From contig OZ245738.1 in assembly GCA_965227265.1 (NCBI GenBank), positions 1,798,001-1,862,000 of the forward strand: DNA of 64,000 nucleotides, read 5' to 3'. The notes under the pieces are model-generated. The model was not told the origin of the DNA, did not search any database, and was given only the letters and a program-made list of their open reading frames with translations. Numbering within the stretch: position 1 is the first letter of the stretch; each line of letters opens with the position of its first letter. This DNA is from UBA2336 sp965227265. GTDB lineage: Bacteria > Bacteroidota > Bacteroidia > Cytophagales > Cyclobacteriaceae. Below, piece by piece: positions 31,413 to 39,829 of the stretch. A program made the position numbers and the translations under genes.

Positions 31413-31440
31413 GTAGAGACGCAAAATTTTGCGTCTCTAC
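31413..31440. repeat. 28-bp perfect palindrome GTAGAGACGCAAAA...
   Basis: GTAGAGACGCAAAA is followed directly by its exact reverse complement. It lies between convergent genes (ends at 31409 and 31465), so it can form a long hairpin in both transcripts. GTAGAGACGC palindromes of this kind are abundant repeats in some cyanobacteria and also occur in Bacteroidota. It may serve as a terminator, but there are no T-runs. Confidence 0.8.
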
Positions 31441-31464
31441 GTATCAACCCATTATACATACGGA

Positions 31465-32946
31465 TTATTTTCCGTACAATTTTTTCGCCTCCGCTTCATA
31501 CTTATCCCCTGCTATCCATACTGGCGCTTTAGGCATATTGGCTATCAGATAATTCGTGTACACATACGCTCTGAAGTACTTGATCAAATAGTCAAAATCC
31601 AATGACCCAACTTCATCGATAGATTGATGATAGTACTTTATCAATTCAGCATCAAAAGCCTTTATGCCTGGTGAAAAATTAACAGCCGGCACACCATTCT
31701 TGGCGAAATTATAATTGTCAGAACGATCAAATAAATTTTGCTCAGGAGCTGCATCACCTAATGCTTTTAGACCAAAAGCTTCAGAGCCTTTCAAAATTTC
31801 AGGTTGGGCCGTAGTTCTTTCCAATCCAATTGTTGTCGTGATTGAGGTATCATTGTAGCCAGCATTATCACAATTGAAATCAAATACTGTTTGTTTTAAG
31901 GGGATCAGCGGATGCTCAGCATACCACAAGCTTCCCTGCATACCAAGCTCTTCTCCTGTAAGTGCCAGGAAAAGCACGGATCTTTTCTGAGGGTACTTGC
32001 TGAAGAAACGGGCAGTTTCCAACAGGCCCACTGTTCCAATTCCATTATCGCGGGCACCGTTATAAATCGAATCTGGCTGATTTGGTTTATTCTGAACACC
32101 TACATGATCATAGTGCGCTGAAATAACAATGTATTCGTTCTTTAAAACCGGATCAGTTCCTTCAACAATACCGGCAACGTTTTTTCCCGTGAGGTATTTA
32201 ATTTTTGATCCGACAGATTTTATGCTTCCCTTTCCGGCTTTACTTTCTTTCAACGTTGTAATTACCGCTGCATCACTGTTCTTCATCCAGAAATGAGGAA
32301 TCCCACCAACATCTTTTTTTACGGAAGTTTTAGATCCGCCTAAAAAGCCAGCAAGATTTTGCCATGGAAGTCCCGGAAGCGCCTGAATCTCAATCAATGC
32401 AACTCCACCAAACTCTTTCGTCAATGCATTTTTAGATACAGCATGGGTTTTTATCGCATGTGAAAAATCCGGATCATCCACTAAACCAGTGAATGCTACA
32501 ACAATCTTGCCTTTCACGTCTGCTTTTTCAAAGTCAGCTCGTGACCCATATCCAACAAATACAATTGCCCCTGAAGCATCCACATCACCTCCACCTAATT
32601 GAATAACATCCTCCTTGAGCTTGAACGTCTGGTCATTCACCACAAATTCTATCAAAGAAGGTGGAGTCGTTTTCTGGAAATCCACGATCTGAAAATAATT
32701 GTTATTGGTACCAGGAGCAGCTTTAAGTCCCCATTGCTTATAGTTCGATGCGATATAATTAGCTGCAATTTCTACTTCTGGCGAACCAACCTTCCGGCCG
32801 CGCATTTCATCCGCAGCTAAGAAAGTAAGATGCGCTTCTGCATCGTTTCGGGTAATCAATTTGGTTATCTCTTCAACCGGCTTTTTCTGAGCATTTAAAC
32901 TTAGTGCAACAAAAAGTCCGAAAAGGCCGAGTGTTAATTTTTTCAT
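31465..32946 (-). CDS. Secreted M28-family zinc aminopeptidase
   Basis: The 493-residue exported peptidase has a signal MKKLTLGLFGLFVALSLNAQ (the ATG at 32946 gives a proper signal; 32970 adds 8 residues). A PA domain insert (GGVALIEIQ region) precedes the M28 core. Zinc ligands and catalytic residues are visible: His/Asp in SAHYDHVG, Asp in GARDNGIG, the Glu pair in LTGEELGMQG, Asp in FNCDNAGYN, His in KYYHQSIDEVG. Two zinc ions are expected. It releases N-terminal residues from peptides in the periplasm or outside the cell. Confidence 0.92.
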   Translation of the reverse strand: MKKLTLGLFGLFVALSLNAQKKPVEEITKLITRNDAEAHLTFLAADEMRGRKVGSPEVEIAANYIASNYKQWGLKAAPGTNNNYFQIVDFQKTTPPSLIEFVVNDQTFKLKEDVIQLGGGDVDASGAIVFVGYGSRADFEKADVKGKIVVAFTGLVDDPDFSHAIKTHAVSKNALTKEFGGVALIEIQALPGLPWQNLAGFLGGSKTSVKKDVGGIPHFWMKNSDAAVITTLKESKAGKGSIKSVGSKIKYLTGKNVAGIVEGTDPVLKNEYIVISAHYDHVGVQNKPNQPDSIYNGARDNGIGTVGLLETARFFSKYPQKRSVLFLALTGEELGMQGSLWYAEHPLIPLKQTVFDFNCDNAGYNDTSITTTIGLERTTAQPEILKGSEAFGLKALGDAAPEQNLFDRSDNYNFAKNGVPAVNFSPGIKAFDAELIKYYHQSIDEVGSLDFDYLIKYFRAYVYTNYLIANMPKAPVWIAGDKYEAEAKKLYGK

Positions 32947-32977
32947 CGATTCTGGTTTTTCAAGTGACAATTTTACA

Positions 32978-33012
32978 ATAAAAAAGCGGACTGCTTTTCA
33001 ACAATCCGCTTT
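32978..33012 (-). terminator. Terminator after glnN
   Basis: On the minus strand AAAGCGGA (33012-33005) pairs with TCCGCTTT (32990-32983), followed by a TTTTATT run. It lies 22 bases after the glutamine synthetase stop. Confidence 0.85.
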
Positions 33013-33033
33013 CCTTAGGTTTAGGTAAATTAC

Positions 33034-35196
33034 TTAGCGAAGAAACAAAAGTTCCCGGTATTTTACAAGTGGCCAATCCTCATCATCCACTAATAATTCC
33101 AATTTATCCACCGCATCGCGGATTTCTTCAAAATATTTCTCCTTGATGTTCTTGCAATACCCTGTTGCGCGCTTGTGCGTATCGGTGAGCTTATTCAGGC
33201 GTTTACGCTCTTCGATCATCTCATGCACATTTGTTTTAATCGTTTCAATGTAGCCTGACATTTCTCTGATCGTTTTCACAACAGCTTTATTATCCACGCC
33301 CAGGCCTTTCAAGCCGTTTGCATTTATAATCAACTTGTTTTGATAAGCGATAGATGTTGGAATGATGTGGTTAATAGCCAAATCACCCATGACACGCGCT
33401 TCAATTTGCACCTTCTTGATATAACTTTCCAAGGCAATCTCAAGACGAGCTTCAAGTTCTTTATGAGAAAGAATATTGTGCTTTTCAAAAACCTTAACCG
33501 ATTTAGGACTTAGGTAAGCATCAATTGCCTCAACTGCGTTTTTCTTGTTAGAAAGTCCGCGTTTAGCAGCTTCTTTAACCCATCCTTCTGAATAACCGTC
33601 TCCTTCGAAACGAATGGTCTTAGATTCCTTGATATACTTCCGAAGGATATTTACAATAGCCAGGCGCTTTTCAGTTCCCTTCTCAATCTCCTTCTCAACA
33701 GCTTCGTAGAATAACGTAAGCTGATCTGCAACAATCAAATTCAATGCTGTCATTGGTGTAGCACAGTTGTCGCTCGAGCCTACTGCACGGAACTCAAATT
33801 TGTTTCCGGTGAAGGCAAAAGGAGAAGTACGGTTACGATCTGTGTTATCCAGAATGATCTCTGGGATACGATCAATACCTAGCTTCATGTACATGTTATC
33901 ACCTTTCTCGATCTTGATGTTTCCATTTTTCTCAAGCTCGTCAAGCACTGCGCTCATTTGTGAGCCCAGGAATGTTGACATAATTGCCGGAGGAGCTTCG
34001 TTAGCACCCAAACGGAAATCGTTACCCGCTGTCGCGATACTGGCACGCAATAGATCTGCATGTTCGTGAACCGCTTTTACAGTCGTAACAAAGAATGTCA
34101 AGAACATTAAGTTATCACGGGCGCTGCTCGATGGCGCAAACAAGTTCACACCCGTATCCGTGATCAACGACCAGTTATTATGTTTTCCACTTCCGTTTAC
34201 ACCCGCGAAAGGTTTCTCATGGAACAATACTTTAAGATGATGTTTTTCCGCAACACGCGCCATCAAATCCATCAACAATTGGTTGTGGTCGTTGGCAACG
34301 TTTACTTCTTCAAACAGAGGTGCCACTTCAAACTGGCTTGGAGCCACTTCATTGTGACGGGTACGCAATGGAATACCAACCTTCCAGGCTTCGATCTCAA
34401 ATTCTTTCATGAAATCAAAAACCCGTGGCGGGATTGATCCGAAATAATGATCTTCCAATTGCTGACCACGTGCAGGCGCATGACCAAATACGGTACGGCC
34501 ACCCATCACCAGATCCGGACGAGCCATGAACAAAGCTTCATCCACTACAAAATATTCCTGCTCGCATCCAAGGGATGCATTTACTTTCTGAATGTCCTTA
34601 TCGAAAAGCTGACACACTTTTACGGCAGCGTTATCCACTGCTAAAAGTGCTTTCAATAATGGGCCTTTTGAATCCAGTAGTTCGCCAGTGTACGAAACGA
34701 AGATTGTTGGGATACAAAGTGTCTTACCATAGATGAACATCGGTGACGATGGATCCCACGCAGTATACCCACGAGCCTCAAATGTGCTGCGGATACCTCC
34801 GTTCGGGAACGATGAAGCATCTGGCTCTTGCTGAACGAGCTCCCCACCTTTAAATTTCTCCATGCCGGCAAGTCCGTCAAAGAACGCATCATGCTTTTCA
34901 GCAGTGCCGCCCGTCAGCGGTTGAAACCAGTGTGTAAAATGAGTTGCACCTTTGGCCAACGCCCAGGATTTAACCGCCACCGCTACTGCATCGGCAGTAA
35001 CCGTATCGATTTTTGCACCAATTTTAATGGATTGGCTTACTTGTTTAAACACATCCGATGAAAGGGTTAATTTCATCTGGCTTAACCCAAAGGTATTCTC
35101 GCCAAAGAAGTCGGAAGCTTTAGCCGAAGGAAATTCTACGTGAATTTTCGGCCGATTATTGAGCTGCTCCAGAGCCCTGAATCGTAAATGCGACAT
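33034..35196 (-). CDS. glnN: Glutamine synthetase type III (GSIII)
   Basis: It makes glutamine from glutamate, ammonia and ATP, the main entry of ammonium into metabolism. The 720-residue length is typical of GSIII, much longer than GSI (about 470). N-terminal landmarks are FGENTFGLSQMKLTL and THFTHWFQPLTGGTAEKHD; the catalytic core has LGCEQEYFVVD, RTRHNEVAPSQFE and NGSGKHNNWSL; the C-terminal helical domain has DLAINHIIPTSIAYQNKL. No adenylylation-type regulation is evident. No glnB/amtB is adjacent. Confidence 0.96.
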   Translation of the reverse strand: MSHLRFRALEQLNNRPKIHVEFPSAKASDFFGENTFGLSQMKLTLSSDVFKQVSQSIKIGAKIDTVTADAVAVAVKSWALAKGATHFTHWFQPLTGGTAEKHDAFFDGLAGMEKFKGGELVQQEPDASSFPNGGIRSTFEARGYTAWDPSSPMFIYGKTLCIPTIFVSYTGELLDSKGPLLKALLAVDNAAVKVCQLFDKDIQKVNASLGCEQEYFVVDEALFMARPDLVMGGRTVFGHAPARGQQLEDHYFGSIPPRVFDFMKEFEIEAWKVGIPLRTRHNEVAPSQFEVAPLFEEVNVANDHNQLLMDLMARVAEKHHLKVLFHEKPFAGVNGSGKHNNWSLITDTGVNLFAPSSSARDNLMFLTFFVTTVKAVHEHADLLRASIATAGNDFRLGANEAPPAIMSTFLGSQMSAVLDELEKNGNIKIEKGDNMYMKLGIDRIPEIILDNTDRNRTSPFAFTGNKFEFRAVGSSDNCATPMTALNLIVADQLTLFYEAVEKEIEKGTEKRLAIVNILRKYIKESKTIRFEGDGYSEGWVKEAAKRGLSNKKNAVEAIDAYLSPKSVKVFEKHNILSHKELEARLEIALESYIKKVQIEARVMGDLAINHIIPTSIAYQNKLIINANGLKGLGVDNKAVVKTIREMSGYIETIKTNVHEMIEERKRLNKLTDTHKRATGYCKNIKEKYFEEIRDAVDKLELLVDDEDWPLVKYRELLFLR

Positions 35197-35442
35197 AGTA
35201 GTGGTTGTAGGTGTGAACTAAATACGGCTACAAATCTATAGTTTTTTTCATTGAGAGGGCTAAAACAAACCCTAATTTTTAAAAAAGTAATAAGTTTTTT
35301 AGAAGATAAGGGTAAAAATCGATTGCGGTCTTTTAAAAGAGTAAAACTTGTCGGATCAAATAACGCTTCAGTCTAGTTCGATTGCTGAAAACAAAATCCG
35401 ATTGCAAGCCTGTTGCACCTGTTTTTGATTTACTTTTGAGCT

Positions 35443-35751
35443 GTGAAAGCTTTCTGTTTCATTTTCAGCCTGTATGCATTAACGCTAGCGCTCACGCCTT
35501 GCGCGGATGGATTTTGTGCCGGAGATGAACAGCACCAAGCTTCGGTGGAGCATGAAGATGAAAAATCGGAAGACCTCTGCTCCTCTTTCTGCATTTGTGC
35601 ATGCTGCGGCTATTCGGCCGTGGAGCTTAATTTTTCACCCTCGGGATTCTCAACATTGGTATTACCATCTACCATTCCCAGTTCATTCTACAAAACACCA
35701 CACATCACCGATTTCAGTATTGATTTCTGGCAGCCGCCTAAACTAGGTTGA
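35443..35751 (+). CDS. Secreted Cys-rich small protein (DUF6660-like)
   Basis: The 102-residue exported protein has a signal (MKAFCFIFSLYALTLALTPC, GTG start), a His/Glu/Asp-rich segment (DEQHQASVEHEDEKSED) and the Cys cluster CSSFCICACCG, ending with FSIDFWQPPKLG. Pattern and position upstream of a TonB receptor match the DUF6660 group in Bacteroidota. The Cys and His clusters suggest metal binding, perhaps copper; this is inference. Confidence 0.75.
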   Translation: MKAFCFIFSLYALTLALTPCADGFCAGDEQHQASVEHEDEKSEDLCSSFCICACCGYSAVELNFSPSGFSTLVLPSTIPSSFYKTPHITDFSIDFWQPPKLG

Positions 35752-35802
35752 TAAACACGTCTATTCCGACAAGTTTCTCAGTTCAATCAATCTAAAATCA
35801 AC

Positions 35803-37974
35803 ATGAAAAAAATATTCATGCCATTGCTGGTTATGGCATTCGTGACTGCAACCGCAGTTGCGCAAAATCAGTTAACAATACGCATTAAAAATGCAGAAGA
35901 TCGAGGGCCAGTTATTGGCGCAACCGTACAAATCACCGGTACTTCTATCGGGGCAAGTGCAGATGAAAATGGCCTGGCAATCTTATCAAATATTCCCGAT
36001 GGAGAACAAACTATACTTGTTCGATCAATTGGATTCCAGGAACAAACACGTGTGCTAACTTTCCCCTTAACTACGAATGATCCAATCGAAATTCTGCTTC
36101 GAGCTGACGAAGAAGAGCTTGAGGAAGTAGTCATAACTTCTACGCGCATCAGCCGGAATATTGAAAATATTCCAACCCGCATTGAATCTATTTCTTTCGA
36201 AGAAATTGATGAGAAAACGAATATGCGACCTACGAACGTAGCGATGTTGTTGCATGAAAGCACGGGTATCCAGGTACAACAAACAAGTTATACTTCTGGC
36301 ACACAAACAATTCGCATTCAAGGATTGGATGGAAAATATACGCAGCTTTTAAAAGACGGCTTTCCAAATTACAGCGGCTTTTCAAGCGGGTTGAGTATTC
36401 TCGATATTCCTCCGCTTGATCTTAAGCAAGTAGAAATCATCAAAGGCAGTTCGTCAACGCTTTACGGTGGCGGTGCGATTGCCGGGATGGTGAATTTTAT
36501 TTCCAAAGAACCGCGTGATCAGCGTGAGATCAATCTGATCATCAATCAAACTTCAGCGCTGGGTACAGATGTTGGCTCGTTCCTTTCCGGTAGAAAAAAG
36601 AAAGTTGGGTTTACGTTTCTCGGAACTGTTCATTATCAAAAGGAATATGATGTGGACAATGATGATTTTACTGAGCTTCCATTACAAAAGGAAATAACAC
36701 TTTTCCCTAAAATTTTTCTTTATCCCGATGAAAGTATCAAGATCATGATCGGAAACAGCTTTACACGATCAAACCGTTTAGGAGGTGACGTGGAAGCAAT
36801 TCGTCATGAAGGAGGTTCAGGACATGGGTATTATGAAGAGAACAATTCGTTTCGGAATAATGCTTATTTCTCGTTGACCAAAAAGATTTCGGATACGAAA
36901 ACGTTTACGGCAAAACAATCCTTCAATACATTCCAACGCGAACTGCAAAAACCTGACTACTTTTTCTCCGGTATTCAAACAATTGCCTATACAGACATTT
37001 CCTACGCAACAAAATTGAATAAGCATACACTGGTTCTGGGCGGGAATTATTTGTTTGATCGCTTTAAAGAAAACAAAGACAGCAGCGATGTTAAACGAAA
37101 TCAAACTTTGAATACAGCGAGTCTTTATGCCCAAGACAATTGGGATATAAGTGAAAGATTTTTGGTAGAGGCTGGAGTAAGACTTGATTACAACACTACG
37201 TATAAAGCCTTTGTTCTCCCACGACTTTCATTGCTGTACAAGTTCACAAATCAATTTTCTGCAAGATTAGGGGGCGGATTGGGTTACAAGCTGCCAACGT
37301 TGTTTGTTGAAGAAACCGAATCCATGTATTTCCAAAATGTTTTAAAACTGGATAATAGCTTAGATCCTGAGAAATCAAAAGGTGTGAATCTTGATTTTAA
37401 CTTCGCGCACGATTTTACTGACAAGTTTACATTTTCATTCAATCATCTTTTCTTCTTTACAAAAATAACCGATCCGTTAGTGTTAGCTCAAAATGAAACG
37501 GATGAATTTTATCTGAAGAGTGAAGACAAACCCGTTCAATCAAAAGGCTTTGAAACAAACGTCCGGTTTATCTACGCTCCTTTTAAATTCTTTGTTGGAT
37601 ATACGTTTGTAGATGCAAGAGCATTGTACAAATCTGAAAATGATTTTTTAGCGATTACACCTAAGAATAAAGTCAACCTGGTGTTTTTGATTGAAAAAGA
37701 ACAGAACTACAAGATTGGGCTTGAAGGTTACTGGACAGATCGTCAATACCTGAGTGACGGCAGGCTTTCCCCTTCCTTTTGGGAATTCGGGCTTTTCGGG
37801 GAAAAGATCTTTAAGAAATTCAGTCTGTACATAAACTTTGAAAACTTTACGGATACCCGGCAGAATAAGTTTGAAAATGTTGTTTTCCCTCCGCACAACA
37901 ATCCAACGTTTGCACAGGTATACACCCATACAGAGGGCTTTATTATTAACGGAGGCATAAAATTGAGACTGTAA
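35803..37974 (+). CDS. TonB-dependent receptor (possible metal/siderophore uptake)
   Basis: The 723-residue receptor has a signal (MKKIFMPLLVMAFVTATAVAQ), a carboxypeptidase-regulatory-like domain (about 23-105), a plug with IRIQGLDGKYTQLLKDGFP and LKQVEIIKGSSSTLYGGGAIAG (plug end), and a barrel that ends in GFIINGGIKLRL. It has the CirA/FecA/BtuB-like short-barrel style rather than SusC style. The substrate is unknown; the Cys-rich DUF6660-like gene 51 bases upstream suggests a metal. Confidence 0.92.
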   Translation: MKKIFMPLLVMAFVTATAVAQNQLTIRIKNAEDRGPVIGATVQITGTSIGASADENGLAILSNIPDGEQTILVRSIGFQEQTRVLTFPLTTNDPIEILLRADEEELEEVVITSTRISRNIENIPTRIESISFEEIDEKTNMRPTNVAMLLHESTGIQVQQTSYTSGTQTIRIQGLDGKYTQLLKDGFPNYSGFSSGLSILDIPPLDLKQVEIIKGSSSTLYGGGAIAGMVNFISKEPRDQREINLIINQTSALGTDVGSFLSGRKKKVGFTFLGTVHYQKEYDVDNDDFTELPLQKEITLFPKIFLYPDESIKIMIGNSFTRSNRLGGDVEAIRHEGGSGHGYYEENNSFRNNAYFSLTKKISDTKTFTAKQSFNTFQRELQKPDYFFSGIQTIAYTDISYATKLNKHTLVLGGNYLFDRFKENKDSSDVKRNQTLNTASLYAQDNWDISERFLVEAGVRLDYNTTYKAFVLPRLSLLYKFTNQFSARLGGGLGYKLPTLFVEETESMYFQNVLKLDNSLDPEKSKGVNLDFNFAHDFTDKFTFSFNHLFFFTKITDPLVLAQNETDEFYLKSEDKPVQSKGFETNVRFIYAPFKFFVGYTFVDARALYKSENDFLAITPKNKVNLVFLIEKEQNYKIGLEGYWTDRQYLSDGRLSPSFWEFGLFGEKIFKKFSLYINFENFTDTRQNKFENVVFPPHNNPTFAQVYTHTEGFIINGGIKLRL

Positions 37975-38024
37975 GACAACCGTGCGTGTTAAAAACTTTC
38001 TACTTTTGAGCAACCCCTACCCAA

Positions 38025-38510
38025 ATGACTGAATCCAAAATTGATATTCGAAACGGAAGTCTCTTTCCGTGGCACTTTCAGTTTATTGCCGGATTGATAT
38101 TACTCGCTGGAATTGCGCTTGTTATCGGGAAACCTGCTGTGGGATCGGTATTGGTTATTGCAGCCGGTTTTATTTTGACAGCCGCTACCGGAACTGAGAT
38201 TGATGCGACTAAAAAAAGATATCGCGAATACACATCATTCTATTTTATTATCAAGAGTGGTAAATGGAAAATGTACAACGGTGTTGAAAAGATTTTTATC
38301 AATGGCTCAAAAGTCACTTCGCAAACCTATACTGCGCGTACAACTCATTCTTCTACTTTTGTCAATGAAGAGTTTAACGGTTATCTCAAATTAACGGACG
38401 GAACTAAGGTCCATCTTATAACCAGCCGTAAAAAAGAAAAGCTGGCAGTTACACTTGGTAAAGCTGCCAGCTTTTTAAATTGTCCGTTACAGGATAATAC
38501 TGTTGCCTAA
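38025..38510 (+). CDS. Hypothetical two-TM membrane protein
   Basis: The 161-residue protein has two adjacent TM helices (about 16-33 and 38-56) and a cytoplasmic beta-rich domain with Thr/Ser-rich ARTTHSSTF. I do not recognise the family; the tail resembles PH-like bacterial membrane proteins. Its 3' end contains a 12-bp hairpin with T-run inside the coding region (see separate entry). It ends one base from the convergent DUF2807 gene. Confidence 0.7.
   Translation: MTESKIDIRNGSLFPWHFQFIAGLILLAGIALVIGKPAVGSVLVIAAGFILTAATGTEIDATKKRYREYTSFYFIIKSGKWKMYNGVEKIFINGSKVTSQTYTARTTHSSTFVNEEFNGYLKLTDGTKVHLITSRKKEKLAVTLGKAASFLNCPLQDNTVA
38437..38477 (+). terminator. Terminator-like hairpin inside the 3' coding end
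   Basis: AAAAGCTGGCAG (38437-38448) pairs perfectly with CTGCCAGCTTTT (38464-38475), followed by TT. The stop codon is at 38508-38510, so transcript ends here would lack a stop. On the minus strand it would lie downstream of the DUF2807 gene and could end that transcript; this reading is more plausible because the hairpin is symmetrical and A-rich on the left. Confidence 0.5.
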
Positions 38511-38511
38511 A

Positions 38512-39192
38512 TTAATTTGATTTCTTAACCGAACCACCACTGGAAGAAGTTGTGTTGCTTTGTTCTGGATTTCCGCGGTAGCGGACAGAACCACCGCTTG
38601 AAGCGCGGGCTTTAATTGATTTAACGACATTTACCTTTACCTCACCCGCGCTTGAAGTTTCCACGTCTACATTATCAGCTACAAGCTCATAGGCATCAAC
38701 TTCTGCAGCACTGGATGCATCGATCGTAAGCGTTTTGGCTTTGCCTTTAATCTCAATCTCGGCAGCACTTGAAGTACTTACTTCAACCTGATCTGCTTCA
38801 AGCTGAATATCAATGGTGGCTGCGCTGGATGCACTTAATGTAAGGTCGGTCGCTTTAATAACATTCTCCGCAAAAACACTTCCGGCTGAACTGGCCGAAA
38901 TATTATTCAATTCAACATACGTGACGTAAACTTTAACACCGTAATCACCTCTGTAATTGCCGTGCTTCATCTGCACTTTCAGGTAATCACCTGAAACTTC
39001 CGTTACCACATCCGAAAGATCAACTCCCGTAACTTCAACACGTAAAGCTTCCTTGGTTCCTTTTTTCAGGTACACGTCAATTCCCTGCTGGGTTTTTACA
39101 CCTTTAAAAGAGCCAACGGTGCGATTTTCAGATTTCTGTGCATAGGCAGAACCTGTGATCGCTACTAACAAAATGATTAAAAGCCTTTTCAT
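38512..39192 (-). CDS. GIN/DUF2807 secreted beta-helix protein
   Basis: The 226-residue exported protein has a signal (MKRLLIILLVAITGSAYAQ), then repeats of ~20 residues with SSA or SAS at the turns (SASSAGSVFAE, SASSAATIDI, STSSAAEIEI, DASSAAEVDA, ETSSAGEVKV), which is the hallmark of DUF2807 (GIN domain) right-handed beta-helices. It probably lies in the periplasm or outer membrane; the function is unknown. Confidence 0.85.
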   Translation of the reverse strand: MKRLLIILLVAITGSAYAQKSENRTVGSFKGVKTQQGIDVYLKKGTKEALRVEVTGVDLSDVVTEVSGDYLKVQMKHGNYRGDYGVKVYVTYVELNNISASSAGSVFAENVIKATDLTLSASSAATIDIQLEADQVEVSTSSAAEIEIKGKAKTLTIDASSAAEVDAYELVADNVDVETSSAGEVKVNVVKSIKARASSGGSVRYRGNPEQSNTTSSSGGSVKKSN

Positions 39193-39349
39193 AATAACTT
39201 GTTTGCACTAAAGACCATGACACAAATCGAAGGTTGCATGTGTTTTAAAAGCCTTCTCCATTTTTTGTTCATTTGCCAAAACATTGTAATTTTCGCTATA
39301 TTTCAAAGCTTATTCAAACATTTCGAATTCAAAAACAACATTTCGACCT

Positions 39350-39754
39350 ATGGCATTTAATAAAAAAACAGAACTCAACATCCTGATTAACCTTGCTGCC
39401 AGTGACAGTAAGATCGAGGAACGTGAGTCAAAGCTCATTCACATGGTGGCTAAAGCAAACGGAATTAGCAAGGAAGAAATTGCCGACATGATTAAAAATC
39501 CTCAGCCAATCGGTACCATTAGCGCACTGACATCTGACGAGAAATTTGAGCACTTGTACTACCTGATCCAGATGATGAAGATGGACGGCCAGGTTTTCAA
39601 AAGCGAGATTACATTCTGTGAACAGATTGCAGAAAAAATGGGCTACAAAAAGGGAATCGTGAGTGAGCTTTCGCAGCACATCTACAGTGATCCTTCTATT
39701 ACTTCTGATCGTGAGATGCTGCGCAAGAAAGCAGAGAAGTTTATCGTGTTTTAA
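39350..39754 (+). CDS. TerB-family protein
   Basis: The 134-residue all-helical cytoplasmic protein resembles TerB: LNILINLAASDSKIEERE and MMKMDGQVFKSEITFCEQIA give two EF-hand-like acidic repeats. TerB proteins of tellurite/stress systems bind metal and may act at the membrane. It stands alone, with a terminator following. The same domain type forms the N-terminus of the ABC transporter at 13-16 kb. Confidence 0.82.
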   Translation: MAFNKKTELNILINLAASDSKIEERESKLIHMVAKANGISKEEIADMIKNPQPIGTISALTSDEKFEHLYYLIQMMKMDGQVFKSEITFCEQIAEKMGYKKGIVSELSQHIYSDPSITSDREMLRKKAEKFIVF

Positions 39755-39780
39755 TCGACCAAACCTATAAACCAAAAATT

Positions 39781-39807
39781 AAAGGAGCTTTCGGGCTCCT
39801 TTTTTAT
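39781..39807 (+). terminator. Rho-independent terminator
   Basis: AAGGAGC pairs with GCTCCTT around TTTCGG and is followed by a TTTTT run, 27 bases after the TerB gene. It may also help end the convergent amidohydrolase transcript. Confidence 0.88.
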
Positions 39808-39829
39808 TGTCTTTGAATTCGTCATGCCA

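Noticed and set aside
35413..35438. Promoter with TACTTTTG before the DUF6660-like gene
   Set aside because: Transcription would start at or after the GTG start codon, which is not consistent with the signal peptide beginning there.
35197..35442. RNA gene or further ORF in the 246-base gap between glnN and the DUF6660-like gene
   Set aside because: No tRNA-like cloverleaf, no strong hairpin and no credible ORF seen; probably holds the divergent promoters only.
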